This document shows positions 9,126 through 16,380 of a DNA stretch of 64,000 nt, in pieces (position 1 is the stretch's first letter; each line of letters begins with the position of its first letter). Origin of the DNA: Stakelama portus (GTDB taxonomy: Bacteria > Pseudomonadota > Alphaproteobacteria > Sphingomonadales > Sphingomonadaceae); contig NZ_QFZL01000002.1 of NCBI RefSeq assembly GCF_003171655.1, forward strand, positions 62,001 to 126,000. Direction: 5' to 3'. The notes below the pieces were generated by a model. It was not told the DNA's origin. It saw only the letters and a program-made list of their open reading frames with translations, and made no database searches. Position numbers and translations under genes: made by a program.

Positions 9126-11816
9126 TCAGTCTCCATCCATCGGTTCGCGCCGGACCGCCGCCCAGCATTTGCGCACCTCCTGCCGCGTAGCATCGAGCGA
9201 CGCAACCACAGCGGACCAGCTTTCGGCCCCGACCGCCTGCGCCAGCAGTTTTTGCGTGGCGGGAGAAGGCTCGGCGCAATCGGGAGCCACCAGCCGCATG
9301 GTGACGAGCAGGCGCGAGAGAAAATCATGCGCGGCGCGCATATCCCCGGGCAACAGCCCCTTGGCGATCAGCGCGTCGATGGCGCCGCCCAGTTCGGGAT
9401 CGAAGCCGGTGCGATGAGTCAGCTGAAGCAGCTGGACCGTGAATTCCAGATCGACCAGCCCGCCATCGAGCAGTTTGACGTCGAGCGGCCCGCTAGGGTG
9501 TTTGTGCGCCGCCATCTCCATGCGCATCCGGGTAGCATCTTCGGCAACGTCGCGTTCGGGACGTGCGCCGTTCAGCACATCCGCGATAATGTCTGCGGCC
9601 GCCTTGCGCGCGTCGTCCGATCCGAACACCGGCCGCGCCCGGGTCAGCGCCATATGCTCCCAGGTCCAGGCATCTTCCTGTTGATAGCGCCGAAATCCCT
9701 CGAGCGAGACCACCAGCGGCCCCTGCGCGCCGGACGGCCGCAGCCGCGTATCGACTTCATATAAGGGCCCTGCGGCGGTGGGCACCGAAAGTGCAGCGCT
9801 GAGACGCTGTCCCAGCCGATTATAATAAGTCACTGCGCCCAAAGGCTTTTTACCGTTCGATTCCGCCGAATAATCGCCCGTGAACAGATAGATGAGATCG
9901 AGATCCGAGGCGTGCGTCAGTGCCTTGCCGCCAAGCCTCCCGAGCGCAAGCACGACGAGTTCGCTGCCCGGAACGCTGCCATGATCCTTTTGAAATTCGG
10001 CGACGGTCGCGGCGGCGAGAACGTCGATCGCAGCCTCCGCGACACGGGCATAGCCCGCCGAAACCTCGAGCGGGTCGCTGACCCCCGCGACGATCTGGGC
10101 GCCCAATGCGAAACGTCGTTCACCGACGATGCGGCGCACATGGTCGAGCAGCCATTGATAATCGCTGCCCGGCTCGCGACGCCCCATTTCGTCCGCGAGC
10201 ATGTCAGTGGAGGGCATCGGATCGAGCGCGCTTGCGTCGATCAGCCCGTCGAGCAATTCGGCCCGCCGCGCCAAGGCTTCGGCAAGCGTCGGCGCATGGC
10301 TCAATATCGTGCTGAGCAGCCGCGCCAGCGCCGGCTGTGCCTCAAGCAGGCGGAAAAAGTTGATTGCGCTGGGAAGCCGTGAAAGCAGCGTATCGACGCG
10401 CGCCATCGCCGCCGCGGGCTCGGGCGCATCGGCAAAGGCGTCGATCAGGCCCGGCAGCGCATCCTCCAGCGCCGCACGCGCCGCGCCTGTGCGCAACGCG
10501 GGATAGCGCCCGCTGCGCCATTTTTCGATCAGGTGCTGTGCATTATGCACATCGGCGAACCCGGCATCGGACAGGCGCGCTTCGAGTCCTGCGCCTTGCG
10601 GAAGCCGGGAGGCGTTATCCTCATCGGCAAGCTCGTCATATATCCGCCCCACCCGCTCGACATGCGGACGCACCGCTTCGAGCAGCGCGCCGCCGCTCTC
10701 CATCCCGTGCAGCGCCGCGACGCGGTCGAGCGCTTCGGGACCTTCGGGCAATTGATGCGTCTGGCGATCGTCGATCATCTGGGTGCGATGCTCGATCGTG
10801 CGCAACACCGTATAGGCGGCCGCCAGGGCACCCGCATCATAGCCGTCGATCCACCCGGCCCCGGCAAGCGCCTCAAGCGCCGGGAGCGTCGCCGGCACGC
10901 GCAAGGCAGGATCGCGCCCGCCATGGATCAGCTGATGGATCTGCGCGAAGAATTCGACTTCGCGAATACCCCCGCGACCGCGCTTGAGATCATATCCCGG
11001 GCCGAAACGCTGCGTTTGCGAATAATGGTCGCGGATGCGGTGCGAGATGGCGCGTATCTCGCCGATCGCGCCGAAATCGAGCGCGCGGCGCCAGATAAAG
11101 GGGTGGATCGCCTCAAGGAAATATTCGCCGAGCGCACGATCCCCCGCCGCAACGCGCGAACGGATGAATGCCGCGCGCTCCCATGCCAGCGCCTGCGATT
11201 CATAATAGGAAATCGCGGCCTCCACCGGCAACGCGATCGGCGTCACTTCGGGCGACGGGCGCAGGCGCAGGTCGATGCGGAAAACATAGCCATCGGCGTC
11301 GCGCGCCTGAAGCAGTTCCACGACGCGGCGACCGATGCGGACGGCGGCTTCGCCCGGATCTTCGCGCTCGCGACGTGGCAGTGTCTTGGGATCGACCAGG
11401 AAGATAAGGTCGATGTCGGACGAATAATTGAGTTCGTGCCCGCCCAGCTTACCCATCGCGATGGCGGCAAATCCACGCGGCGCTTCTCCGGGATAGCGTT
11501 CGGCGATCGCGGCCGTGATCGCGCGGTCCAGCGCGCTGTCGGCGAAGTCGCTGAGGATATGCGTCACTTGCGTCAGATCGCTCAGCCCCGCCAGATCGCC
11601 GAGCGCGACTGCCAGCGCCAGCCGTCGCCGCTCGACCCGCAATTGCGTCGCTATCGGAAGATCCGCCGTGCCGCTGGCAGCATGTGCCAGCGGATCCCGC
11701 AGAAAAGCGAGCAGGTCGTCCGCCAGCTGCGGCTCTTTCGCCAAGATCGACGAAAGAAACGGGGCGTTGGCGCGGGCGCGGGATATCGCCGATTCGAGAG
11801 CGTCATCGAGACTCAA
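9126..11816 (-). CDS. glnE: Bifunctional glutamine synthetase adenylyltransferase/deadenylase
   Basis: The 896-residue product has two nucleotidyltransferase halves. The N-terminal half contains 'NYSSDIDLIFLVD' and corresponds to the deadenylylating domain; the C-terminal half contains 'THASDLDLIYLFTGD' and corresponds to the adenylylating domain. The protein controls glutamine synthetase activity in response to the PII protein. The length is slightly below the roughly 945 residues of the enteric enzyme, mainly at the N-terminus. It heads a minus-strand run that continues into bcp after 4 bases, an arrangement that may couple the genes. Confidence 0.93.
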   Translation of the reverse strand: MSLDDALESAISRARANAPFLSSILAKEPQLADDLLAFLRDPLAHAASGTADLPIATQLRVERRRLALAVALGDLAGLSDLTQVTHILSDFADSALDRAITAAIAERYPGEAPRGFAAIAMGKLGGHELNYSSDIDLIFLVDPKTLPRREREDPGEAAVRIGRRVVELLQARDADGYVFRIDLRLRPSPEVTPIALPVEAAISYYESQALAWERAAFIRSRVAAGDRALGEYFLEAIHPFIWRRALDFGAIGEIRAISHRIRDHYSQTQRFGPGYDLKRGRGGIREVEFFAQIHQLIHGGRDPALRVPATLPALEALAGAGWIDGYDAGALAAAYTVLRTIEHRTQMIDDRQTHQLPEGPEALDRVAALHGMESGGALLEAVRPHVERVGRIYDELADEDNASRLPQGAGLEARLSDAGFADVHNAQHLIEKWRSGRYPALRTGAARAALEDALPGLIDAFADAPEPAAAMARVDTLLSRLPSAINFFRLLEAQPALARLLSTILSHAPTLAEALARRAELLDGLIDASALDPMPSTDMLADEMGRREPGSDYQWLLDHVRRIVGERRFALGAQIVAGVSDPLEVSAGYARVAEAAIDVLAAATVAEFQKDHGSVPGSELVVLALGRLGGKALTHASDLDLIYLFTGDYSAESNGKKPLGAVTYYNRLGQRLSAALSVPTAAGPLYEVDTRLRPSGAQGPLVVSLEGFRRYQQEDAWTWEHMALTRARPVFGSDDARKAAADIIADVLNGARPERDVAEDATRMRMEMAAHKHPSGPLDVKLLDGGLVDLEFTVQLLQLTHRTGFDPELGGAIDALIAKGLLPGDMRAAHDFLSRLLVTMRLVAPDCAEPSPATQKLLAQAVGAESWSAVVASLDATRQEVRKCWAAVRREPMDGD

Positions 11817-11895
11817 TGAACAGAAAGCTCCTACTCGCGGAAATGTTTTTTATAGTTGTCAAGCAACAAATTGCAGACTGCTTGGTTCTATCCGC

Positions 11896-12087
11896 ATGAA
11901 CCGTACCCCATCTCGATCGGCCACTGCCGCCGCTTCATCCGGATACCGGGTGGAAGCGCCGCGCGCAGGCGATGCCATCGGCTTGGCATTGCGCGACGCC
12001 TATGACAATGATCTTGGGCTTCCCGACGATATGGCGGCGCTGCTGCGTCGGCTCAATCGCAACGGTTCGGATCGCATAACGCACTGA
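11896..12087 (+). CDS. NepR-like anti-sigma factor, second copy
   Basis: The 63-residue product has an unstructured, Ser/Ala-rich N-terminus and then 'AIGLALRDAYDNDLG' and 'PDDMAALLRRLN', which match the two short helices of NepR (compare 'ALRKAYDDAMGEAI' and 'PDSMLDLLKKL' in the other copy at 14133). It is two residues shorter between the helices. NepR proteins bind the EcfG sigma factor and release it when phosphorylated PhyR competes. The gene is convergent with ecfG, 67 bases from its end. No Shine-Dalgarno sequence is visible before the ATG, and an in-frame longer start inside glnE's antisense strand is unlikely. The family call is by motif only. Confidence 0.68.
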   Translation: MNRTPSRSATAAASSGYRVEAPRAGDAIGLALRDAYDNDLGLPDDMAALLRRLNRNGSDRITH

Positions 12088-12154
12088 TCGCAAATGCGCC
12101 GGAGCAACGTTCGGGCGCCGGTTTCAACGCAAAAACGCTACATCCGCTTTTGCT

Positions 12155-12802
12155 TCAGCGGTCGCGGCTCAGATCGTCGACTTCGCCCAGAATCGTATCC
12201 AGCGCGCTGCGTCCATCGCCTTCGGGGCTGTCGCGGCGTGACGGCAATTGGCCGTCGGTAAGAAGATTTTCCAGCGCGACACGCCCACGCGCGACGCGGC
12301 TCTTGATCGTACCCACCGCAACGCCACAGATTTCCGCCGCTTCTTCATAGGCGAAGCCGCCCGCGCCGACCAGAATCAGCGCTTCGCGCTGCGGTTGGGG
12401 AAGGTGCAACAGCGCCCGCTGCATATCCGACAATTCGACATGGCGGTCCTGGCTTGCCGGAGCGGCGAGCAGGCGGTCGGCGACCAGATCGTCCCACTCG
12501 CCCTTGAAGCGCGAACGCCGCATCTGGCTGAGGTAGAGATTGCGCAGAATGATGAAGGTCCAGGCGCGCATATTGGTGCCCGCCTGAAACCGCTGACGCG
12601 CCGCCCATGCCTTGAGCAGCGTTTCCTGCACCAGATCGTCGGCAAGATCCCGGCTGCCCGAAAGCGAACGGCCAAAGGCACGCAGATGCGGAATCACCTG
12701 CGCCAGCTGCTTTTTGAATTCGGGATCGGAAAGCGCGACGTGCTCGGTCTTTTCGACCGCCTCGTTATCGGAAGCCTCGTCGTGCTGGTCTGACTGCGTC
12801 AT
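12155..12802 (-). CDS. ecfG: ECF sigma factor of the EcfG (general stress) type
   Basis: The 215-residue product has a sigma-2 region around 'SGSRDLADDLVQETLLKAW' and 'NMRAWTFIILRNLY', and a sigma-4 region with 'LPQPQREALILVGAGG', 'YEEAAEICGVAVGTIKSRV' and 'RGRVALENLL'. The 'FAYEEAAEI' motif and the position beside phyR and two nepR-type genes identify it as the general stress sigma factor of Alphaproteobacteria, which reads GGAAC-N16/17-GTT promoters. I chose the ATG at 12802 (MTQSDQ); a longer in-frame start adds a low-complexity segment. No GGAAC promoter was seen directly upstream. Confidence 0.92.
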   Translation of the reverse strand: MTQSDQHDEASDNEAVEKTEHVALSDPEFKKQLAQVIPHLRAFGRSLSGSRDLADDLVQETLLKAWAARQRFQAGTNMRAWTFIILRNLYLSQMRRSRFKGEWDDLVADRLLAAPASQDRHVELSDMQRALLHLPQPQREALILVGAGGFAYEEAAEICGVAVGTIKSRVARGRVALENLLTDGQLPSRRDSPEGDGRSALDTILGEVDDLSRDR

Positions 12803-12894
12803 TCGATTCCGTTCGGTTTCTGCCCCGGGATTCGACGGGATCATAAGATAGGGAGCCGGGCCGCCATTGCCAGTGGCGGAACTGCCGGCGGAAA

Positions 12895-13032
12895 CTAACG
12901 CCACAGGATAACCGCGAACAGCACGATGACCAGAATCATCGATATTGCCAGAATATATCGCGTCATGCCGGGCGTAGCACCTGCACGCGCTTCTTCGGTA
13001 TCGAGTTCGATAGGTTCGTTTTGCTCAGTCAT
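12895..13032 (-). CDS. 45-residue single-pass membrane protein between phyR and ecfG
   Basis: The frame encodes 45 residues: an acidic head ('TEQNEPIELDTEEARAG') and one hydrophobic helix ('YILAISMILVIVLFAVIL') that ends in Trp-Arg. The charge pattern predicts a cytoplasmic acidic tail and a single membrane span. It follows phyR on the same strand by 62 bases and precedes ecfG by 92, so it may be cotranscribed with either. I do not recognise the family. The ribosome site (GGTTGATGG) is weak. The clean hydrophobic block and good codon use are the reasons to call it. Confidence 0.6.
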   Translation of the reverse strand: MTEQNEPIELDTEEARAGATPGMTRYILAISMILVIVLFAVILWR

Positions 13033-13043
13033 GAACCATCAAC

Positions 13044-13087
13044 CCGCGAAAACCGTTTTGGCTCCGTACCGTCTTCGATTTTCGCGG
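13044..13087 (-). repeat. Inverted repeat directly downstream of phyR (possible terminator or attenuator)
   Basis: CCGCGAAAA at 13044-13052 is perfectly inverted as TTTTCGCGG at 13079-13087, with a 26-base loop. It begins 8 bases after the phyR stop on the minus strand. No run of T follows, so it is not a classical intrinsic terminator; it may limit readthrough from phyR into the small membrane gene and ecfG. Confidence 0.4.
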
Positions 13088-13094
13088 CTGATGT

Positions 13095-13895
13095 TCAGTT
13101 GGCTGCCGGCACCGTCGCCTGGTCGAAGAACAACGCCTGACTGATCGTCGTCTTCACCGTTTCGCGCTGGAACGGCTTGGTGATGAGGAAAGTCGGCTCG
13201 GGCCGCTCGCCGGTCAGCAACCGTTCGGGGAAAGCCGTGATGAAGATCACCGGCACTTCGAATTCGGCGAGGATGTCCTTCACCGCATCGATGCCCGAAC
13301 TGTCGTCGGCAAGCTGAATATCGGCCAGAACGAGCCCCGGGCGATCCTCCATCGCCAGCGCGACGGCTTCGTCGCGAGTCACCGCAACGCCGGTCACGTC
13401 ATGCCCCATGTCACGCACGATCGTTTCGATATCCATCGCGATCAGCGGTTCGTCCTCGATGATCAGCACGCGCGTGCGCGTTTGCGATTCGATTTCGCCA
13501 ATCGCTTCCGAAACGAGGTCGGACACTTCGTCCGGCTCTTTCTGAATCAGATACGCCGCATCTTCGATCGTGAAACCTTCCATCGCGGTCAACAACAGCG
13601 CCTGGCGCGAAAGCGGCGCGAGCCGGGCGAGCCGGGCGCGCGCGATCGCCTCGCTGCCGCCGTCGGAAACACCCGAATCATGTTCTTCGAACTGAGTCGT
13701 CTGCCAGATCGCCTGAAAGGTGCGATACAGGCCGAGACGGGGGGCGATATCCGTGGGGAATTCCTCCGGAGCCTCAACAATCGCTTCGAGTGCGGCACGA
13801 ACATAGCGGTCGCCTTCCGCCTGGCTGCCGGTCAGTGCGCGTGCGTAACGCCGCAGAAAAGGAAGGTGCGGCGCGATTTGCTGTCCAAGCGACAT
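13095..13895 (-). CDS. phyR: General stress response regulator PhyR
   Basis: The 266-residue product has the unique PhyR layout: an N-terminal sigma-factor-like domain (residues about 1-135, with 'HLPFLRRYARALTGS' and 'APLSRQALLLTAMEGFTI') and a C-terminal receiver (about 140-260) with 'LIIEDEP', phosphoacceptor Asp192 in 'LVLADIQLADDS' and Lys in 'LITKPFQ'. When phosphorylated it sequesters NepR and frees EcfG. The ATG at 13895 is preferred to an upstream in-frame start because the domain begins at once (MSLGQQIAPHLP). It is divergent from nepR at 14133. Confidence 0.96.
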   Translation of the reverse strand: MSLGQQIAPHLPFLRRYARALTGSQAEGDRYVRAALEAIVEAPEEFPTDIAPRLGLYRTFQAIWQTTQFEEHDSGVSDGGSEAIARARLARLAPLSRQALLLTAMEGFTIEDAAYLIQKEPDEVSDLVSEAIGEIESQTRTRVLIIEDEPLIAMDIETIVRDMGHDVTGVAVTRDEAVALAMEDRPGLVLADIQLADDSSGIDAVKDILAEFEVPVIFITAFPERLLTGERPEPTFLITKPFQRETVKTTISQALFFDQATVPAAN

Positions 13896-14005
13896 GGTAG
13901 GGTCATTCTCCTTCGCGTGAGCCGTCGAACATGCGTCTCCGGCCCCCCTGTTGCAATCAATTTGCACACCCGAAGAAACCCCTCCCCGGATTTGCGTTGA
14001 AGCAT

Positions 14006-14030
14006 GGAACCAACGACGCGCTTTTTAGTT
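14006..14030 (+). promoter_or_regulatory. Sigma-EcfG promoter upstream of nepR
   Basis: GGAAC at 14006-14010 and GTT at 14028-14030 are separated by 17 bases, which matches the alphaproteobacterial general-stress promoter. It points toward nepR (start 14133) with a leader of about 95 bases. This would give the usual autoregulation of the anti-sigma gene and the kinase gene behind it. Confidence 0.8.
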
Positions 14031-14132
14031 TCATGCGCATGGCAAGGGTCTGTTCCGTTTCTCAGGCCCTTGCGCGGCTGAAACAATATTCTTAATCCCG
14101 GGCCCGGTTGCCGGGTCCTGAGGGGGGAATTG

Positions 14133-14309
14133 GTGCACTCTGCGGATCAAAAGAAAACGAAAGACCAGCACCCACCGTCGGGCAATGGCAAAGACGGAAA
14201 GCGGCGATCAGACCGCGACGTGGGTGATGCTCTTCGCAAGGCGTATGATGACGCCATGGGGGAAGCCATTCCCGACTCCATGCTCGATTTGTTGAAAAAA
14301 CTCTCCTAA
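14133..14309 (+). CDS. nepR: Anti-sigma factor NepR
   Basis: The frame from the GTG at 14133 encodes 58 residues: a charged N-terminus ('DQKKTKDQHPPSGNGKDG') and the NepR signature 'ALRKAYDDAMGEAI' followed by 'PDSMLDLLKKLS'. The start is backed by an AGGGGGG ribosome site (14121-14127) at good spacing. NepR binds EcfG and holds it inactive until PhyR~P takes its place. The gene is divergent from phyR, has the GGAAC-N17-GTT promoter upstream and is followed after 10 bases by the sensor kinase, so the last two likely form an operon. Confidence 0.9.
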   Translation: MHSADQKKTKDQHPPSGNGKDGKRRSDRDVGDALRKAYDDAMGEAIPDSMLDLLKKLS

Positions 14310-14319
14310 GTCATCCTTC

Positions 14320-15900
14320 ATGGCGACAAGCGATCAGAAGCCGCGCGATACGGGGCCGGCGGCGATGATGGCGCGCATGCCCACCGGCGCGAAGCTGTTC
14401 CTGATCCTTTCCTGCGCGCTGCTGCCCCTGGCGCTGATTGCCCTTTTCACCACGTTGCGCACGACCCGGCTTGCCGATGTCGAAGCCGAAGCCCGGCTGA
14501 ATGCCGCGGCACAGGAAAGCGCGTCGGTTCTCGAAACCTTTCTCGGCAATCATGTTCAGGGGCTGCGCCAGGCGCTGGGCGCGCTGGAGCGCGATCCGGC
14601 CGACGCGCCGGCCTGCACGCGCCTTCAGGGCAATTTTGCCGGCATCGCCGCCAGCGGCGCGCAATTCGCCATCACCGATCGCAACGGCCGGATTCTTTGC
14701 GGCACGCAATTCAGCGTTGCCGGGGCCGATATCCTCGAGCCCGGTGATGTCAGCGCCGGCATCGTCCCGGGCAGCGGATTGACATTGCGCACCGCCGGGG
14801 CCGCAGGGGGAACCGCGACTGCCTTCTACCCCACCCGTTCGCTCGCCGCGCTGGCGCGTCCCAGCGGTTTCGTTCCCGATTATGGCGCGGCATTGGTCAA
14901 GCCCGACGGCGAGCGGCTGCAATTGCGCGCGCTCGACAACGACACGCTGGAAACCCGGGGTGCGGTTCGCAGCAATCTGGGGATCGACGGTCTCTTCCTC
15001 GAAATGAAGATGCCCGGCGCGCCGATCACTGCGCCGTTGCTGATCGCGATGCTGCTGCCGTTGTTGATGTGGTTCGCCGGCGCGGGAATCTCATGGTTTG
15101 TCGTCGATCGGCTGTTGATACGCCCGCTCCGGCGGCTGCGTGCCGAAGTCGGCGCCTATCGTCCCGGCGAAACGATCGAATATGGCAAATTCGGCGCCAT
15201 TCCGGCCGAGGAGATCCGCGAGCTGAGCGACACGTTCCGCGACATCAGCCGGACCGTTCAGATTCACGAGGCCGACCTTGCGGAAGGGTTGGTGCGCCAG
15301 ACCAAGCTGACACGCGAAGTGCATCATCGGGTGAAGAATAATCTTCAGGTGATTGCCAGCCTGATCAACTTCCACGCCCGCAGCGCACGATCGGCGGAAG
15401 CCACCGAAGCCTATGCATCGATCCAGCGCCGCGTCGACGCGCTCGCGGTCGTGCACCGCTATCATTATGCGGAGATGGAGGAAAATCGCGGGCTCGAACT
15501 GCGATCGGTGATCGGTGAGCTGGCATCCAGCATCCGGGCAACCGCGCCGGAAGCGGCGTCGGGACTTGGCATCACGCTCGAACTCGAACCCTTTATGGGT
15601 AGCCAGGACGTCGCGGTTGCAGTCGCGTTTCTGCTCACCGAAATCATTGAGCTGGCGATGAATTGCAGTCCGGCGGCGCAGGTGCGGATCACGCTGAAGG
15701 CCGATCCGGCGGATGCGGGGCGTGCGGTGCTGAAAGTGCTTTCCCCTGCGTTGGTCGAAACGCCGGAAATGGAGGCGCTGGTTCAGGGACGCTATGGCCG
15801 CGTCATGGGCGGGCTGGCGCGACAGTTGCGCAGCAAACTCCATTATGATCCGCTGCTTGGCGCCTATGAAGCGTCGATCGCGGTCATCGGTAAATCCTGA
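14320..15900 (+). CDS. PhyP-like membrane sensor histidine kinase (HisKA_2) with a degenerate ATPase domain
   Basis: The 526-residue protein has a transmembrane helix at about residues 23-47, an extracytoplasmic sensor region with two cysteines, a second helix at about 236-258, a HAMP-like linker and a HisKA_2 dimerisation domain with the phosphoacceptor in 'LTREVHHRVKNNLQVI' (about residue 334). The ATPase part looks damaged: the N-box reads 'LLTEIIELAMNCSP', with Leu at the usual second Asn, and no DxGxG motif follows. In Sphingomonas the PhyP protein encoded beside phyR acts as a negative regulator, thought to be a PhyR phosphatase. The location and degeneration suggest the same role here. 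Cotranscription with nepR is likely. Confidence 0.85.
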   Translation: MATSDQKPRDTGPAAMMARMPTGAKLFLILSCALLPLALIALFTTLRTTRLADVEAEARLNAAAQESASVLETFLGNHVQGLRQALGALERDPADAPACTRLQGNFAGIAASGAQFAITDRNGRILCGTQFSVAGADILEPGDVSAGIVPGSGLTLRTAGAAGGTATAFYPTRSLAALARPSGFVPDYGAALVKPDGERLQLRALDNDTLETRGAVRSNLGIDGLFLEMKMPGAPITAPLLIAMLLPLLMWFAGAGISWFVVDRLLIRPLRRLRAEVGAYRPGETIEYGKFGAIPAEEIRELSDTFRDISRTVQIHEADLAEGLVRQTKLTREVHHRVKNNLQVIASLINFHARSARSAEATEAYASIQRRVDALAVVHRYHYAEMEENRGLELRSVIGELASSIRATAPEAASGLGITLELEPFMGSQDVAVAVAFLLTEIIELAMNCSPAAQVRITLKADPADAGRAVLKVLSPALVETPEMEALVQGRYGRVMGGLARQLRSKLHYDPLLGAYEASIAVIGKS

Positions 15901-15932
15901 CCTGAAAAAAGCGTAAAAAAAACGCACGGGGC

Positions 15933-15957
15933 GGAACCGGTCTTCAAAACACGCGTT
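15933..15957 (+). promoter_or_regulatory. Second sigma-EcfG promoter, in front of a small RNA
   Basis: GGAAC at 15933-15937 and GTT at 15955-15957 have a 17-base spacer, the same geometry as the nepR promoter. It lies 33 bases after the sensor kinase stop. The predicted start (about 15964-15966) falls just before the first hairpin of the RNA described next. Confidence 0.78.
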
Positions 15958-15963
15958 CTGCAA

Positions 15964-16070
15964 GACGGATAGTGACCTTATTGCCCCCCCGCTCTCGCTA
16001 TCCAAGACATGGGCCCGGAAGCGTCAACCCTCCCCCCCCCCGGTGACGCTTCCGGGCCTAACACTTTTTA
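15964..16070 (+). ncRNA. GsrN-like stress-induced small RNA with two C-rich loops
   Basis: Between the sigma-EcfG promoter and a strong terminator lies about 105 nt with no coding frame. The first hairpin pairs 15967-15975 with 15995-16003 (9 pairs, one G-U) and has a 19-base loop holding seven consecutive C. The second hairpin is the terminator, with a 15-pair perfect stem and a loop containing CCCT followed by ten C. C-rich loops can pair with G-rich ribosome sites. GsrN of Caulobacter, a sigma-T-dependent RNA of about this size, acts on katG mRNA through such a loop. Location in the general stress locus supports the match; expression is not shown. Confidence 0.72.
16012..16070 (+). terminator. 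Intrinsic terminator of the small RNA
   Basis: GGCCCGGAAGCGTCA (16012-16026) is perfectly inverted at 16044-16058, giving a 15-base-pair stem, followed by TAACACTTTTTA. The loop (16027-16043) is almost all C. It ends the transcript from the promoter at 15933 and shields the lipoprotein gene at 16185. Confidence 0.85.
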
Positions 16071-16184
16071 TACCCCCTTCGAAAATCTGTATTTTTTGAC
16101 GGTTGCGGAACGAAATTCCGGGCGCGGCATTTCTTTTTGCGGGCCGCAGTGCGGCTGGGGTGCCACCTCGTTTTTGGGAGATGG

Positions 16185-16322
16185 ATGATGCGTAAGTTTC
16201 TCTGCATTGCGGCGATTGCCGGCATGTTCGCGGTTTCGGCCTGCAACACGGTCGAAGGCATGGGCGAGGATGTTTCCTCGGCAGGCGACGCGGTTTCGGG
16301 CGCGGCGGACGGCGCCAAATAA
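16185..16322 (+). CDS. Entericidin-like small lipoprotein
   Basis: The 45-residue product starts MMRKFLCIAAIAG and has a lipobox, 'FAVSAC', after a short hydrophobic signal; the mature part ('NTVEGMGEDVSSAGDAVSG') has the pattern of entericidin A/B. These are small outer-membrane lipoproteins linked to envelope stress in other bacteria. Either of two adjacent ATGs may be used; GGGAG at 16176-16180 fits. It lies behind the small-RNA terminator, so it needs its own promoter; only a poor GGAAC-N17-ATT match is seen at 16107. Confidence 0.82.
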   Translation: MMRKFLCIAAIAGMFAVSACNTVEGMGEDVSSAGDAVSGAADGAK

Positions 16323-16347
16323 GCCGGACCGGCCGGACAAGATATCA

Positions 16348-16380
16348 AAGGGCGGAGCGCGCGGCGTTCCGCCCTTTTTT
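16348..16380. terminator. Intrinsic terminator shared by the lipoprotein gene and tatC
   Basis: AAGGGCGGA (16348-16356) pairs with TCCGCCCTT (16368-16376) around an 11-base loop and is followed by a run of six T on the plus strand. It ends the lipoprotein transcript. It also lies just past the tatC stop on the other strand. Confidence 0.85.

Noticed and set aside
14030..14060. GGAAC on the minus strand in the phyR-nepR gap, a possible phyR promoter
   Set aside because: No GTT lies 16 or 17 bases downstream on that strand.
16107..16131. GGAAC-N17-ATT upstream of the entericidin-like gene, a possible third EcfG promoter
   Set aside because: The -10 element is ATT and not GTT; the match is too weak to list as a promoter, though EcfG control of this gene would make sense.
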